Positions 54,397 to 63,690 of a DNA stretch of 64,000 nt are shown in pieces. The stretch is from NCBI RefSeq assembly GCF_029582805.1, contig NZ_JAKKUT010000002.1, positions 1,761,747 through 1,825,746 on the forward strand, given 5' to 3'. Each line of letters opens with the position of its first letter. Within the stretch, counting starts at the first letter, position 1. The DNA is from Candidatus Synechococcus calcipolaris G9 (GTDB taxonomy: Bacteria; Cyanobacteriota; Cyanobacteriia; Thermosynechococcales; Thermosynechococcaceae). A program made the position numbers and the translations under genes. The notes beneath the pieces are model-generated. The model ran no database searches and had not been told where the DNA came from. It saw nothing but the letters and a program-made list of their open reading frames with translations.

Positions 54397-54540
54397 ATGT
54401 CTACCGATTTCAATCGTGGCATCATGAAGTTTGAGGGTGCCGATAACCCCGTTATGATTGCTGTTTCTGCCGTTCTCGTCCTTGGGGCGATCGCTACGTT
54501 AATTTGGTGGGCCTTAAGCACCGCCTATGTGCTGCATTAA
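54397..54540 (+). CDS. 47-residue one-helix membrane protein
   Basis: ATG 54397 with TAAGTAGG upstream opens MSTDFNRGIMKFEGADNPVMIAVSAVLVLGAIATLIWWALSTAYVLH. There is a short soluble N-terminus followed by one hydrophobic helix. The contrast of charged and helix parts, the good ribosome site and a GCGATCGC octamer inside the gene support coding. Its size and layout recall low-molecular-weight photosystem or assembly subunits, but I cannot assign it to a named one. Confidence 0.65.
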   Translation: MSTDFNRGIMKFEGADNPVMIAVSAVLVLGAIATLIWWALSTAYVLH

Positions 54541-54631
54541 TGCATATAAGTCATCAGGCAAGTCATTAAGCATTGTTGATGAAGTGACTGTTTAAGCGTT
54601 CAACCTCCCTCGTTTCTCTGGAGAAGGAATT

Positions 54632-55027
54632 ATGGGTCGTGTGTTGGTGAGATTATCGCAAGCAGTGATGGTTTCCAGTGTCATGGTTTTGGCAGGGTTT
54701 TTCTTCTCTGGTCTGAGTGAGGCCCAACAGCCGGGCGATCGAGTCTTAGGGCAGTGGAGTGATGGCCTGTGGTATCCGGCCCGGATTCAAAGTGTCCAGG
54801 GCAACCGAATCCGCCTCAATTTTGACGATGGCGATGTGGCCACCGTGGGGCCTTCTCAGGTGCGCTGGGTGAACTGGAGCGTGGGTTCACGGTTGCAGTG
54901 TAATTGGAAGAACCAAGGCCGCTACTACTCTGGAGTCATTACCCAGGTGAGTGGGGAGCAAATTTTTGTCGCCTACGATGATGGCGATCGCGAGCAAACC
55001 GTGATGGGCCGCTGTCGATCTAATTAA
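54632..55027 (+). CDS. Secreted protein with two Tudor/Agenet-like repeats
   Basis: The 131-residue product has an N-terminal signal-like helix (VMVSSVMVLAGFFFSGLSEAQQ) and two similar beta-barrel units: GDRVLGQWSDGLWYPARIQSVQGNRIRLNFDDGDVATV and GSRLQCNWKNQGRYYSGVITQVSGEQIFVAYDDGDREQTV. Each unit carries the W-Y-x-A/G-x-I and F-D/Y-D-D-G-D pattern of Tudor-like domains. In eukaryotes such folds bind methylated residues; in a secreted bacterial protein the ligand is unknown. Confidence 0.78.
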   Translation: MGRVLVRLSQAVMVSSVMVLAGFFFSGLSEAQQPGDRVLGQWSDGLWYPARIQSVQGNRIRLNFDDGDVATVGPSQVRWVNWSVGSRLQCNWKNQGRYYSGVITQVSGEQIFVAYDDGDREQTVMGRCRSN

Positions 55028-55030
55028 CAC

Positions 55031-56293
55031 CTAGGCAAATACAGTTCCGAAAAAGGCGATCGCCTCCTGCAATGCAGCAATAAACTGGTCAATCTCAGCC
55101 AAGGTATTGTAGAAATACAGGCTTGCCCGGGCCGTGGATTGGGCATTCAGGTGACGATGTAGGGGTTGGGTACAGTGGTGGCCAGCCCGAATGGCGATCC
55201 CCGCCTGATCCAAGATCGTGGATAGGTCGTGGGGATGTACCTCCCCAGCCGTAAAGCTGGCAAGGGCGGCGCGATTCGTTCCTTGGGCATTGGGGGTTGG
55301 GCCGTAGATAGTCAGTTCGGGAAGTTCCCCAAGCCGTTGAAATAGGTATTGGGTCAACTCAGCTTCGTAGCCATGAATGGAATCCATACCAATCTGGGTT
55401 AAATAATCAACTGCGGCTCCCAGGGCGATCGCCTCAGCTATGGCGGGGGTTCCCGCTTCAAATTTGTGGGGTAAATCGGCGTAGGTGGCATGATCGAGAA
55501 ACACATCCGCAATCATTTCCCCGCCCCCTAAAAATGGTGGCATCGATCGCAGCAGGTCTAGCTTGCCATACAGGAAACCAATGCCCGTCGGCCCACACAT
55601 TTTATGACCAGAGGCCACCAGCCAATCACAATCCATCGCCTGCACATCCACGGCCATGTGGGGCACACTTTGACAGGCATCAATCAAAACCTTGGCCCCT
55701 TGGTCGTGGCCTAAGCGACAGATCTCCGTAACCGGGTTAATACAACCAAGGGTATTAGACACATGGACGATCGCCACTAATTTTGTCTTCTCCGAGAGAA
55801 GCGTTTGATAATGGGAGAGGTCAAACTCCTGGGTTTTGCTCAGCTCTACAAATTTAAGAACCGCTCCAGTTTTTTGGGCAACAAACTGCCAGGGAATCAA
55901 ATTACTATGGTGTTCCATTACCGAAAGAATAATTTCATCTCCCGGTTGCAGGGTATTCATCGCCCAACTATAGGCCACCAGATTAATGGCTTCACTGGCA
56001 TTACGGGTATAGACAATTTCCTGGCGGGAACGGGCATTAATAAACTGGGCAACCTTATCCCTCGCTCCTTCGTAGGCATCTGTGGCCTGGGCACTAAGGG
56101 TATGCACCCCCCGGTGAACATTGGCATTGTAGCCTTGGTAATAGTCCTGAAGTGTATTCAGCACCGCTAGGGGTTTTTGGGATGTAGCCGCATTATCTAA
56201 ATACACCAGGGGGCGATCGTGAACCTTTCGATTCAAAATTGGAAAATCAGCCCGGAGACTATCGGCAAGGGTGGGGATTGGGGTAAACGTCAT
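55031..56293 (-). CDS. sufS: Cysteine desulfurase (SufS)
   Basis: This 420-residue PLP enzyme releases sulfur from cysteine for Fe-S assembly. The Schiff-base lysine is in [18 protein letters not shown] and the catalytic cysteine in [13 protein letters not shown], both in group II (SufS) context; [21 protein letters not shown] and [14 protein letters not shown] are also typical. The length is standard. It is convergent with the Tudor-like gene (3 nt). sufBCD are not in the window. Confidence 0.95.
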   Translation of the reverse strand: MTFTPIPTLADSLRADFPILNRKVHDRPLVYLDNAATSQKPLAVLNTLQDYYQGYNANVHRGVHTLSAQATDAYEGARDKVAQFINARSRQEIVYTRNASEAINLVAYSWAMNTLQPGDEIILSVMEHHSNLIPWQFVAQKTGAVLKFVELSKTQEFDLSHYQTLLSEKTKLVAIVHVSNTLGCINPVTEICRLGHDQGAKVLIDACQSVPHMAVDVQAMDCDWLVASGHKMCGPTGIGFLYGKLDLLRSMPPFLGGGEMIADVFLDHATYADLPHKFEAGTPAIAEAIALGAAVDYLTQIGMDSIHGYEAELTQYLFQRLGELPELTIYGPTPNAQGTNRAALASFTAGEVHPHDLSTILDQAGIAIRAGHHCTQPLHRHLNAQSTARASLYFYNTLAEIDQFIAALQEAIAFFGTVFA

Positions 56294-56337
56294 AGGGCAC
56301 GGTTAGGGGGTGAAACATGGGCAAAAGGTAATTGCGA

Positions 56338-56406
56338 TTATCTCCACTCGTAGCAGGTGGGTTGCTGCTGCAAAAACAGTTGCTCGACTTCAGTATATTC
56401 GCTCAT
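56338..56406 (-). pseudogene. Short remnant resembling the N-terminus of a type I restriction subunit (doubtful)
   Basis: A 22-codon frame reads MSEYTEVEQLFLQQQPTCYEWR before a stop. The opening MSEYTEVEQ-x-F-L is reminiscent of HsdR N-termini, after which the resemblance ends. It may be a relic from a lost restriction gene or chance. The surrounding 230-nt gap holds nothing else. Confidence 0.2.
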
Positions 56407-56522
56407 GGGACTGGGCTGACGGCGGCGTGATTGAGGGTGCTATCAATCGGTGGGTGATAAAATTATGATGACATAATCTTAAATTTCATGGATATTAAAT
56501 TTCATGGCTGTTTGGGGGGCTT

Positions 56523-57137
56523 ATGACCAGTGTAACGGTTCCAACGCCATCGGTTGATCGGTCTCCATTGCTCCTAAATGTGCAAAATGCTGTCTTGAGA
56601 GTGACACCAGAGCATTTTGATCAACTTTGCATTGACAACCCAGAACTACGGCTTGAATTAACGAAGGATGGAGAGTTGATTGTTATGCCTCCAACGGGTG
56701 GCGAAAGCGGTCGAAAAAACTTAAATTTAGCCGTTGAAGTTGGAATCTGGAATCGAAAAACGAATCTAGGCGAGGCATTTGATTCATCAACGGGATATGA
56801 CTTTACGGCGTTTGGGGGCGGCAAATTATCACCGGATGTTTCTTGGATTGAAAAATCTCGATTGGCGGGAATTGATCTAGTTGGCTTTATCCCAGTGGTA
56901 CCTGATTTTGTGATTGAGCTGCGATCGGCAACGGATCCCTTACAGCCATTGCAGGAGAAGATGCAGGAATACCGCCGGCTAGGGGTACGGTTGGGGTTGC
57001 TGATTAATCCTCAAAGCCAACAGGTTGAGGTCTATCGTCCTGGGTGTGAGCTGGTGGTTTTAGAGTCACCGATCGCCATCGATTGTGACGAGGTAATGCC
57101 CGATTTTGCGATCGATATGAGCCACATTTGGTCATGA
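56523..57137 (+). CDS. Uma2-family putative endonuclease (PD-(D/E)XK, DUF820)
   Basis: The 204-residue protein has the Uma2 pattern: ELRLELTKDGELIVMPPTGGESGRKNLNL, KLSPDVSWIE (Asp), VPDFVIELRSATDPLQPLQEKMQEYRRLGVRLGLLINPQSQQVEVYRPG (Glu-x-Arg-Ser in place of Lys). This is the nuclease-like fold found in dozens of copies in cyanobacteria. Activity and role are unknown. It stands alone. Confidence 0.9.
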   Translation: MTSVTVPTPSVDRSPLLLNVQNAVLRVTPEHFDQLCIDNPELRLELTKDGELIVMPPTGGESGRKNLNLAVEVGIWNRKTNLGEAFDSSTGYDFTAFGGGKLSPDVSWIEKSRLAGIDLVGFIPVVPDFVIELRSATDPLQPLQEKMQEYRRLGVRLGLLINPQSQQVEVYRPGCELVVLESPIAIDCDEVMPDFAIDMSHIWS

Positions 57138-57217
57138 GTTCATCTCAGCCCAGGGTAAATGCTGGCCCAGGGGAAACACTGAATTGCCACTAAATTTCGG
57201 TTACTGGGCTAAGAGCA

Positions 57218-58072
57218 TTATCCATAATTTAAGATCCAGTGCCGATCCCTAGGAACTGAGATATGGGTATCTTGGGAAAAAATCTTTTCTGTTGCCGTTA
57301 GGGCTGAATCCTGAAATCTAAAGGTAGTATTTAGTCCATTGGGCTGCCAAAGGCGAGTATAAATCTTGACAGCATCTTCAGGGCCAATATCGTAATATTG
57401 TGCAAGTAGTTTAATTGTTTCTTCGGAATCCGATTCCATTTTTTGAATGATTTTTTTATAATCTTCAATAAATTGACTGAGCAAACCCTTACGTTTGCCA
57501 TCTTGCAGCATCGTTTTATGTATATTGAGAACGACACCTTGATAATCTCCGAGAAAATCTTGAAAGCCAGGATCACGATCGCCAGAGCATAAATAAGAAA
57601 AAGGTGGATTTAATAATGTTGCATCAATAGAGCCTGCCTTGAGTTGCTCGTAACGCAAATTAGTCGCACCCGCTTTAACCCAGGTTAACCGTTCATAGTC
57701 CTTGGGAGAATATTTAATTTTCAAGTAAAAACGTAATGCCCTGGCGTAACCTGAATCCGTATCAATACCAATGTTCTTTTGATTTCCCGCAATATTGATA
57801 TGTCCACACAAATCTAAAATTCCACCATGAATAGGCAAGAGGGCAAGAATTTCAGAAAAATGATGTTTGAGTGCTATTGATAATGTGTCATCATAGGACA
57901 TCAAAACAATATCTGATTTTCTTTGGATCAGATCCTGATGGGCTTCATCAGCATTTTTAACATATTTAATGTCGAGCTTAACCTCTAGAGCAATGTTTGA
58001 CTCCTGGGCAAGCTGGGTCAATACAAAGGCAGAAATATCTTTGAATGCTGAGATTTTTAGTAATGAATTCAT
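57218..58072 (-). CDS. Substrate-binding-protein-like (NMT1/ABC periplasmic-type) protein without signal peptide
   Basis: The 284-residue product resembles solute-binding proteins of the SsuA/NMT1 kind: YVKNADEAHQDLIQRKSDIVLMSYDD, KNIGIDTDSGYARALRFYLKIKYSP and EQLKAGSIDATLLNPPFSYL. It starts MNSLLKISAFKDIS, with no signal peptide or lipoprotein box, so it is probably cytoplasmic or a remnant. No ABC permease or ATPase adjoins. Base composition is A/T-richer than its neighbours and lacks the GCGATCGC octamer, hinting at transfer or relaxed selection. Confidence 0.7.
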   Translation of the reverse strand: MNSLLKISAFKDISAFVLTQLAQESNIALEVKLDIKYVKNADEAHQDLIQRKSDIVLMSYDDTLSIALKHHFSEILALLPIHGGILDLCGHINIAGNQKNIGIDTDSGYARALRFYLKIKYSPKDYERLTWVKAGATNLRYEQLKAGSIDATLLNPPFSYLCSGDRDPGFQDFLGDYQGVVLNIHKTMLQDGKRKGLLSQFIEDYKKIIQKMESDSEETIKLLAQYYDIGPEDAVKIYTRLWQPNGLNTTFRFQDSALTATEKIFSQDTHISVPRDRHWILNYG

Positions 58073-58111
58073 TCAACTTCAAAGAAATCTTACTCTAAGG
58101 TCATAGACCCC

Positions 58112-59392
58112 TTACAGGGTTAGGGCTTGGGGATTGGTTTCAATCAAATGGGCCAAATCCTTGAGGAACGAGGCGGCATCTGTACCATAAATAACCCGAT
58201 GATCACAGGTAATGGTGACATTCATCTGTCGCTTGATCCCCAATAATCCGTCATCGGTGGCCACCACTTGGGGTTTGGAGGCTCCCACGGCTAAAATAGC
58301 TCCCTGGCCAGGGGTGAGAATGGCATCAAAGCAATCTACCCCATACATTCCTAAATTGGAGAGGCTAAAGGTACCGCTATTGTATTCTTGCGGTTGGAGT
58401 TGCTTACTACGGGCCCGCTCAACCAAATCTTTCCAGGTACGGGAGAGGGTATAAATATCACTTTGATGGGCATTTTGGAGGACGGGGGTAATCAAACCAC
58501 CACCGGGCATGGCCACCGCACAGGCGACATTAATTTGACTGCGATATTGAATACCCTGGTCGCTATAGCAAGCGTTGATGATCGGATGTTTTTCTAATGT
58601 CAGGGCGATCGCCTTGGCCAATAGGGCCGTCATCGTCACACCCTTGGGTTTGATTTGCTTATAGAGGCGATCCAAGGCATCGGTGGTGATGGTGTAGGCT
58701 ACATGGAAATCGGGAATCTCTAAGCTGGCCACCATATTGCGGACAACGGCATTTTGCAGCGTGGTCAGGGGAACCAATTCGGATTTGACACTGGCCGTAG
58801 CGGCTATGGGAGTAGGTGCGGCCTTTGCCGGCTTAGGGGAAGGGGATAGAACGGTTGTGGTTGCGGGGGCACTCCCTTGACCCACAATGGCTTCCACGTC
58901 GGCGGCGGTAATGCGGCCATTGGGGCCTGTTCCTGTCAAGGTTTTTAGGTCAACCTTAAATTCCTTGGCTAATTTGCGGGCCCGGGGAGATGCCACTAAG
59001 CGACCACTGGCCACGGGAGTCGCCACTGGGGTTTCAACTGTTCCACCATTGCGGGAAGGAGCAGGGGCGGCCGCCGAGCTTGTTTCCGGGGAACTGGTAG
59101 AGCCACCATTGGCAAGGGTTTTTAGTTTGGCCACGGCCTCGGGAATTTCTGCTTCCGTCTCCGCCACAAGGCCAATGGTGGCCCCAACGCTGGCCGTTTC
59201 GCCTGCGTCCACGGCGATCGCTGCCAAATAGCCCTCATAAAAGGACTCCACATCCATATCCGCCTTATCCGATTCCACAATGACAACGGTTTCCCCTTTC
59301 TCCACCTTGTCACCGGTTGACTTGACCCAAGAAACAATCTTTCCTTCCGTCATCGTCGAACTTAGGGCGGGCATGAACAGTTCACGAATCAT
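58112..59392 (-). CDS. pdhC: Pyruvate dehydrogenase E2 (dihydrolipoamide acetyltransferase)
   Basis: The enzyme transfers the acetyl group to CoA in the pyruvate dehydrogenase complex. The start ATG 59392 (MIRELFMPALSSTMTEGKIV) opens the lipoyl domain; 27 earlier codons in frame are unlikely. The lipoylated lysine is in VESDKADMDVES. The peripheral subunit-binding domain is SPRARKLAKEFKVDLKTLTGTGPNGRITAADVEA (near residue 160). The catalytic domain ends with ITCDHRVIYGTDAASFL (His near residue 402). The 426-residue length is usual. A lipoate-ligase-like gene is at 4782. Confidence 0.95.
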   Translation of the reverse strand: MIRELFMPALSSTMTEGKIVSWVKSTGDKVEKGETVVIVESDKADMDVESFYEGYLAAIAVDAGETASVGATIGLVAETEAEIPEAVAKLKTLANGGSTSSPETSSAAAPAPSRNGGTVETPVATPVASGRLVASPRARKLAKEFKVDLKTLTGTGPNGRITAADVEAIVGQGSAPATTTVLSPSPKPAKAAPTPIAATASVKSELVPLTTLQNAVVRNMVASLEIPDFHVAYTITTDALDRLYKQIKPKGVTMTALLAKAIALTLEKHPIINACYSDQGIQYRSQINVACAVAMPGGGLITPVLQNAHQSDIYTLSRTWKDLVERARSKQLQPQEYNSGTFSLSNLGMYGVDCFDAILTPGQGAILAVGASKPQVVATDDGLLGIKRQMNVTITCDHRVIYGTDAASFLKDLAHLIETNPQALTL

Positions 59393-59493
59393 AAATCTTA
59401 TATGTCCTTTTGAGGATGGCCAGTTAATGATGCCGCGATCGCTGCCTGACTGGGGCCTCAGCCAAAACAACAATCAAAAGATAATAGGTAACT

Positions 59494-59946
59494 CTATAAT
59501 GTACCGCGAATTTGTTCAATCACCCCATCCCGGAGCAGGATTTCCACCTGCATTTTCTGAATGAGATGATCCCCCTGTTTCGCATAGAAGAAGTTATCCA
59601 TTTGTCCCTGATTCACTTCCTCTTCCATTTCCAGGCGTTGCACTTGATCAAGCTGTTGCAGCACATTGTTTTTCTGCTGAAGTAACTCACCTTGGCGAGT
59701 ATTCACTTGGGCCTGTACTTCCTGGATGCGGGTGTTTAACAGTTCCGGTGCATCGGCGGCCGCTTGTTTTTTGAGTTCAGCGACAATTTGCTGGGCCTGG
59801 AGATCCACTTGCTGAAGTTGGCCATCAATTTGATCAATTTGGGCCTGGAGTTGCCTCTGGGCGTCTTCTTTCCATAGGGGGGTTACAACGGCCTTGACTG
59901 TAATTTGCCGCCGGAGGAGCAGCTTGGTTTCTGTAGAATCTGCCAT
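59494..59946 (-). CDS. YlqD-family protein
   Basis: This is a 150-residue protein with a beta-strand start (LLLRRQITVKAVVTPLW) and a long coiled-coil middle (heptad-like QAQIDQIDGQLQQVDLQAQQIVAELKK, QGELLQQKNNVLQQLDQVQRLEME), then a C-terminal YAKQGDHLIQKMQVEILLRDGVIEQI. The YlqD family is conserved in cyanobacteria and some Gram-positive bacteria, with no known function. It lies 5 nt downstream of the acyl-CoA synthetase gene, probably in one operon. Confidence 0.85.
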   Translation of the reverse strand: MADSTETKLLLRRQITVKAVVTPLWKEDAQRQLQAQIDQIDGQLQQVDLQAQQIVAELKKQAAADAPELLNTRIQEVQAQVNTRQGELLQQKNNVLQQLDQVQRLEMEEEVNQGQMDNFFYAKQGDHLIQKMQVEILLRDGVIEQIRGTL

Positions 59947-59951
59947 GAAAA

Positions 59952-61943
59952 TTACTCAAACATCCCGTTAATCATATCGTGGTAGCGATCGCTGACCACA
60001 TGACGACGAATCTTGAGGGTTTGGGTCAGCAAGCCATTCTCCATAGTAAAGGGTTCTAAGATAAAACGGAAGGTGGAAATGCGGTCATCGGGGCGATAGC
60101 CGGGCCGATTTTGCACTTCCCGCAGGAGTTCTTGGCGGAACAAGTCGTTGAGGTCTTTGTTATCGACGCTGGGGCCCAGTTTGACCAGTTCACCCACCCC
60201 TGCTGGGGCATCCTGCTTGGGAACCTCTAGGCGATAGCCCTTACTGGTAGCCCATTCTTTCAGGGTCTCAATATTGGGGACAATCAAGGCCCCAAGTGCT
60301 TTTTTATCCTGGCCCACCAACATGATCTGCTCAATGTAGGCACTGCGGATACAGGCATCTTCAATGGGCTGGGGTTCAATATTTTCACCATTACTTAAAA
60401 CAATGGTGTCCTTTTGCCGCCCCGTTAGGACAAGATCCCCCATAGGGGTGAGCAAGCCTAAATCCCCCGTATCAAACCAGCTGTCCCCATCCAAAACCTT
60501 GGCCGTTGCCTCCCGCTTATTGTAGTAACCCTGCATCACTTGGGGCCCCTTAGCCAGGACTAATCCCTTTTCCCCCACGGTTAAGGGTTCTTTGGTTTCT
60601 GGATGGACAATTTTAATGGCCGTATCGGGAATGGGTCGCCCCGCCGAACCCCGTAAATTGGCCCAGTAGCGTCGTCCGGTTAAGACCACCGCCGTTTCCG
60701 TTAAACCATAGCCCACTAAAACCTCTACGCCAATCACTTCGTAGAACGTATCTAAGTGGGGGGCAAGGGCACCTCCGCCACTAATGACCTGCTTGATTTG
60801 TCCCCCCGTTGCTTCCCGAATTTTGCTGTAAACTTGTTTCTCCCCTAGTCCATAGATTGGCCCTAGGAGCATGACTTGAACTCGCGCCAGGAATTTTTGC
60901 CAGCCCGATGGTTGGGGATGGTCTAAACTCAAGCCATTTAATAGCCGCCGTTGCTGGACATAGCGTTGACCTACCCCCAAAAAGAAGGTGGCTAATCGCC
61001 GTTTACTACTGGGGGCATCCCGCAGTTGTTTTTGCACCGCTTCATAAAACCCTTCCCAAATGCGCGGAACGGCAATCATGTACTGGGGTTTGCGCTGTTT
61101 TAGATCATTCTTGAAGTGGCGAATATTGGTATAGGTCTGACTACAGCCACAGGCAAACAGAAAATATTCACACACCCGTTCGTAGGCGTGCCAAATGGGT
61201 AAGACACTCAAAATGCGATCGCCGGCATCTGGTTGTACCACGGCCCATAGACTAAAAATCTGACTGATCAGCCCCCCATGGGTAATCATCACCCCCTTCG
61301 GCTGTCCCGTTGTCCCAGAGGTGTACATCAACGTGGCTAAATCCGTGGACTCTATGGCGGTGGCCCGCACCGTACCGTACTGCCCCTCTTGAAAGACTTG
61401 ATTAAAACTCAAGATAGGAATGGGCAAATCCAGGTTCGGGGTTTCTGAACTCAGGAGTACCACCGTGCGTAGGGATAAGTCTGTCAACCCGGAGGCAATT
61501 TTTTTGAGTACCGCTAGATTTTCAATGAGTAAAAGACTAGCCCCACTGTCTTGCAAGATGTAGAGCAATTCTTGACTTTCAGCCTGGCCACTGCGTACCG
61601 CGTTAATTGCCCCGGCCATGAGGCTGCCCTGATCCGCAATTAGCCAGCGGGGACTATTGTCCGCAAATAGGGCCACCCGATCGCCCTTTTGTACCCCCAA
61701 CACCTGAAGTCCGGCGGCAAACCGTTGAATTTGTTTATACAGTTCACTGTAGGTAATCCGGGTTTCTGGCTCTTCGTAGGGGGCATTCAGGGCAATAATG
61801 TCTGGATAACGCCGCGCTAAAACTGCCCAAATATCGGATATTGCCTGGAGCGATCGATATTCGCTAAAACGCTCCGGTGGGGTGGCATCCTGGGATAAAC
61901 CTTCAGGGGGAGTGTAGGTATAAGCTTCCGTCAGCTCAGGCAT
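59952..61943 (-). CDS. aas: Long-chain acyl-CoA/acyl-ACP synthetase (FadD/Aas-like)
   Basis: This is a 663-residue AMP-forming ligase that activates free fatty acids, in cyanobacteria usually as acyl-ACP. AMP-binding motifs are LATLMYTSGTTGQPKGVMITHGG (about residue 205) and VLVGYGLTETAVVLTGRR, with WFDTGDLGLLTPMGDLVLTGRQKDTIVLSNGENI near 485-520. The N-terminal linker and the C-terminal LRRE-like part (YRPDDRISTFRFILEPFTMENGLLTQTLKIRR, holding the adenylation Lys region) are complete. It is followed by the YlqD gene. Confidence 0.92.
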   Translation of the reverse strand: MPELTEAYTYTPPEGLSQDATPPERFSEYRSLQAISDIWAVLARRYPDIIALNAPYEEPETRITYSELYKQIQRFAAGLQVLGVQKGDRVALFADNSPRWLIADQGSLMAGAINAVRSGQAESQELLYILQDSGASLLLIENLAVLKKIASGLTDLSLRTVVLLSSETPNLDLPIPILSFNQVFQEGQYGTVRATAIESTDLATLMYTSGTTGQPKGVMITHGGLISQIFSLWAVVQPDAGDRILSVLPIWHAYERVCEYFLFACGCSQTYTNIRHFKNDLKQRKPQYMIAVPRIWEGFYEAVQKQLRDAPSSKRRLATFFLGVGQRYVQQRRLLNGLSLDHPQPSGWQKFLARVQVMLLGPIYGLGEKQVYSKIREATGGQIKQVISGGGALAPHLDTFYEVIGVEVLVGYGLTETAVVLTGRRYWANLRGSAGRPIPDTAIKIVHPETKEPLTVGEKGLVLAKGPQVMQGYYNKREATAKVLDGDSWFDTGDLGLLTPMGDLVLTGRQKDTIVLSNGENIEPQPIEDACIRSAYIEQIMLVGQDKKALGALIVPNIETLKEWATSKGYRLEVPKQDAPAGVGELVKLGPSVDNKDLNDLFRQELLREVQNRPGYRPDDRISTFRFILEPFTMENGLLTQTLKIRRHVVSDRYHDMINGMFE

Positions 61944-62079
61944 GGCTATAACTCATAAATGGCAGCACCATCAAGATAATACCTAGCATTGGGGATATCA
62001 TTCGTATCCGCTTAAGCTTTCGTAAATGTTTTCTCAACAACCTTCCTGGTAAAATCAGGCTGGCTTGACGAGGCACGCT

Positions 62080-63234
62080 ATGACCACTGGAAAGATTCCC
62101 ATTCTTGATCTGACGGCTCAGTATCAAACCTTGGCCCCAGAGATTCACCAGGCCATTGAACGCATCCTAGAGTCAGGGCAGTTTATTTTAGGGCCCGAGG
62201 TCAAGGCCTTTGAGGAAGAAGTGGCGGCCTATTTAGGGGTGGCCCACGCTATTGGGGTGAATTCGGGAACTGATGCCCTTGTCATTAGCCTGCGATCGCT
62301 GGGGATTGGCCCGGGGGATGAGGTGATTACCACCCCCTTTTCCTTTTTTGCCACGGCGGAGTCCATTAGCAATGTCGGTGCTAAACCCGTTTTTGTGGAT
62401 GTAGACCTAGACACGTTTAATCTGAATCCAGCCCTCATCAAAGCTGCGATCACGCCCCAAACCAAAGCGATTTTGCCCGTGCATCTTTTTGGCCAGCCTG
62501 CGGCCATGGGCGAAATCATTGAGATTGCCGCCGCCCATAATTTAGTCATTTTAGAAGACTGTGCCCAGTCCTTTGGGGCAATATACACCGCCACCTGCCC
62601 AGATTGCCATTGTTCTCAAGCCACCCAAGATCGTCTCAGGAATAAATTTACCGGCACCCTCGGCACCATGGGCGCGTTCTCCTTTTTTCCCACAAAAAAT
62701 CTGGGGGCCTACGGCGATGGTGGCCTCATTGTCACCGATGATCCAGAGTTAGCCCAATTGGCGCGGATGTTACGGGTGCATGGATCAAAAAAACGCTATC
62801 ACAATGAACTCCTGGGTTATAACTCTCGCCTAGATAGTCTTCAGGCAGCCATTTTGCGGGTGAAACTCCCCCACATTGACCAATGGAATCAACAGCGACG
62901 ACGGGTTGCCCAAACCTACAATGAGCACCTGAGACACGTTCCTGGTCTGATCACGCCACAGATTACACCGGGCCATGTCTTTCATCAGTACACCCTTCGG
63001 GTCTTAGATGGCAAACGCCAGGGCTTGATGGATGCCCTAGGAACCCAGGCCATTAGTACAATGGTCTACTATCCCATTCCCCAGGATCGTTTACCCATTT
63101 ACCAGGGGCAGTATCCTGCCTACCCCGTAAGCGATCGCCTTGCCTCGGAGGTCTTGAGTTTACCCATTTGGCCAGAACTCAATGAGCCAACTATTATCCA
63201 CATTGCTGAGGCAATTAAAACCTTTTTGGCCTAG
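62080..63234 (+). CDS. DegT/DnrJ/EryC1-family PLP aminotransferase
   Basis: From ATG 62080 (MTTGKIPILDLTAQYQTLAPEI) this is a 384-residue sugar aminotransferase. The family features GVNSGTDALVISLRSLGIGPGDEVITTPFSFFATAESI, DCAQSFGA and FSFFPTKNLGAYGDGGLIVTDD (with Lys as the PLP Schiff base) and LGYNSRLDSLQAAIL are present. An insertion ATCPDCHCSQATQDRL (residues ~175-190) with three cysteines is unusual. Homologues transaminate keto-sugars for lipopolysaccharide or S-layer glycans; the substrate is not known. An in-frame TTG 5 codons upstream is less likely. Confidence 0.9.
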   Translation: MTTGKIPILDLTAQYQTLAPEIHQAIERILESGQFILGPEVKAFEEEVAAYLGVAHAIGVNSGTDALVISLRSLGIGPGDEVITTPFSFFATAESISNVGAKPVFVDVDLDTFNLNPALIKAAITPQTKAILPVHLFGQPAAMGEIIEIAAAHNLVILEDCAQSFGAIYTATCPDCHCSQATQDRLRNKFTGTLGTMGAFSFFPTKNLGAYGDGGLIVTDDPELAQLARMLRVHGSKKRYHNELLGYNSRLDSLQAAILRVKLPHIDQWNQQRRRVAQTYNEHLRHVPGLITPQITPGHVFHQYTLRVLDGKRQGLMDALGTQAISTMVYYPIPQDRLPIYQGQYPAYPVSDRLASEVLSLPIWPELNEPTIIHIAEAIKTFLA

Positions 63235-63276
63235 AATCACCTAGCATTTGGTTAACCATCGTTTTATTTTGGTCCC

Positions 63277-63678
63277 ATGTATACTTTTCAAAAGTTGGCG
63301 GCGGCGGGGTGTCTTACCTTTGGGATTATTCCCTTAATGTTTTTTGTATTTATTTTCTTTCAGCCCGAAAAGACCCGCGAAGATCGCAGTGCCATGTTAG
63401 GGTTTCTGGTATTTGCCGTTCCTCCCCTGAGTCTAGGGGGAGGGTTGCTCTGGAATATCCAGCGACTTCAGCGCGATCATCTTCACAACACGTTCCACAA
63501 TCTTTTAGAGCGCAATCGAGGGGAAATTGCGGTGATGAATTTTTCCCTAGAAGCCAAGATTTCTGCCGAAGCCGCTAAAAAATATTTAGAGGGCCAAGCC
63601 AAGGCCTTTGGGGCAGACTTTGATGTGGTCGATACGATGGTGGTGTATCGGTTCCCCTATCAGAAAATGCGTCGCTAG
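63277..63678 (+). CDS. Two-helix membrane protein with soluble C-terminal domain, function unknown
   Basis: The 133-residue product has two hydrophobic segments (AAAGCLTFGIIPLMFFVFIFF and LGFLVFAVPPLSLGGGLLW), followed by a charged domain including DHLHNTFHNLLERNRGEIAVMNFSLEAKISAEAAKKYLEGQAKAFGADFDV. The C-terminal part resembles a winged-helix-like arrangement of cyanobacterial hypothetical proteins. No named family is assigned. It is followed 12 nt later by an ABC permease gene. Confidence 0.65.
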   Translation: MYTFQKLAAAGCLTFGIIPLMFFVFIFFQPEKTREDRSAMLGFLVFAVPPLSLGGGLLWNIQRLQRDHLHNTFHNLLERNRGEIAVMNFSLEAKISAEAAKKYLEGQAKAFGADFDVVDTMVVYRFPYQKMRR

Positions 63679-63690
63679 AGTGTTGCAACA

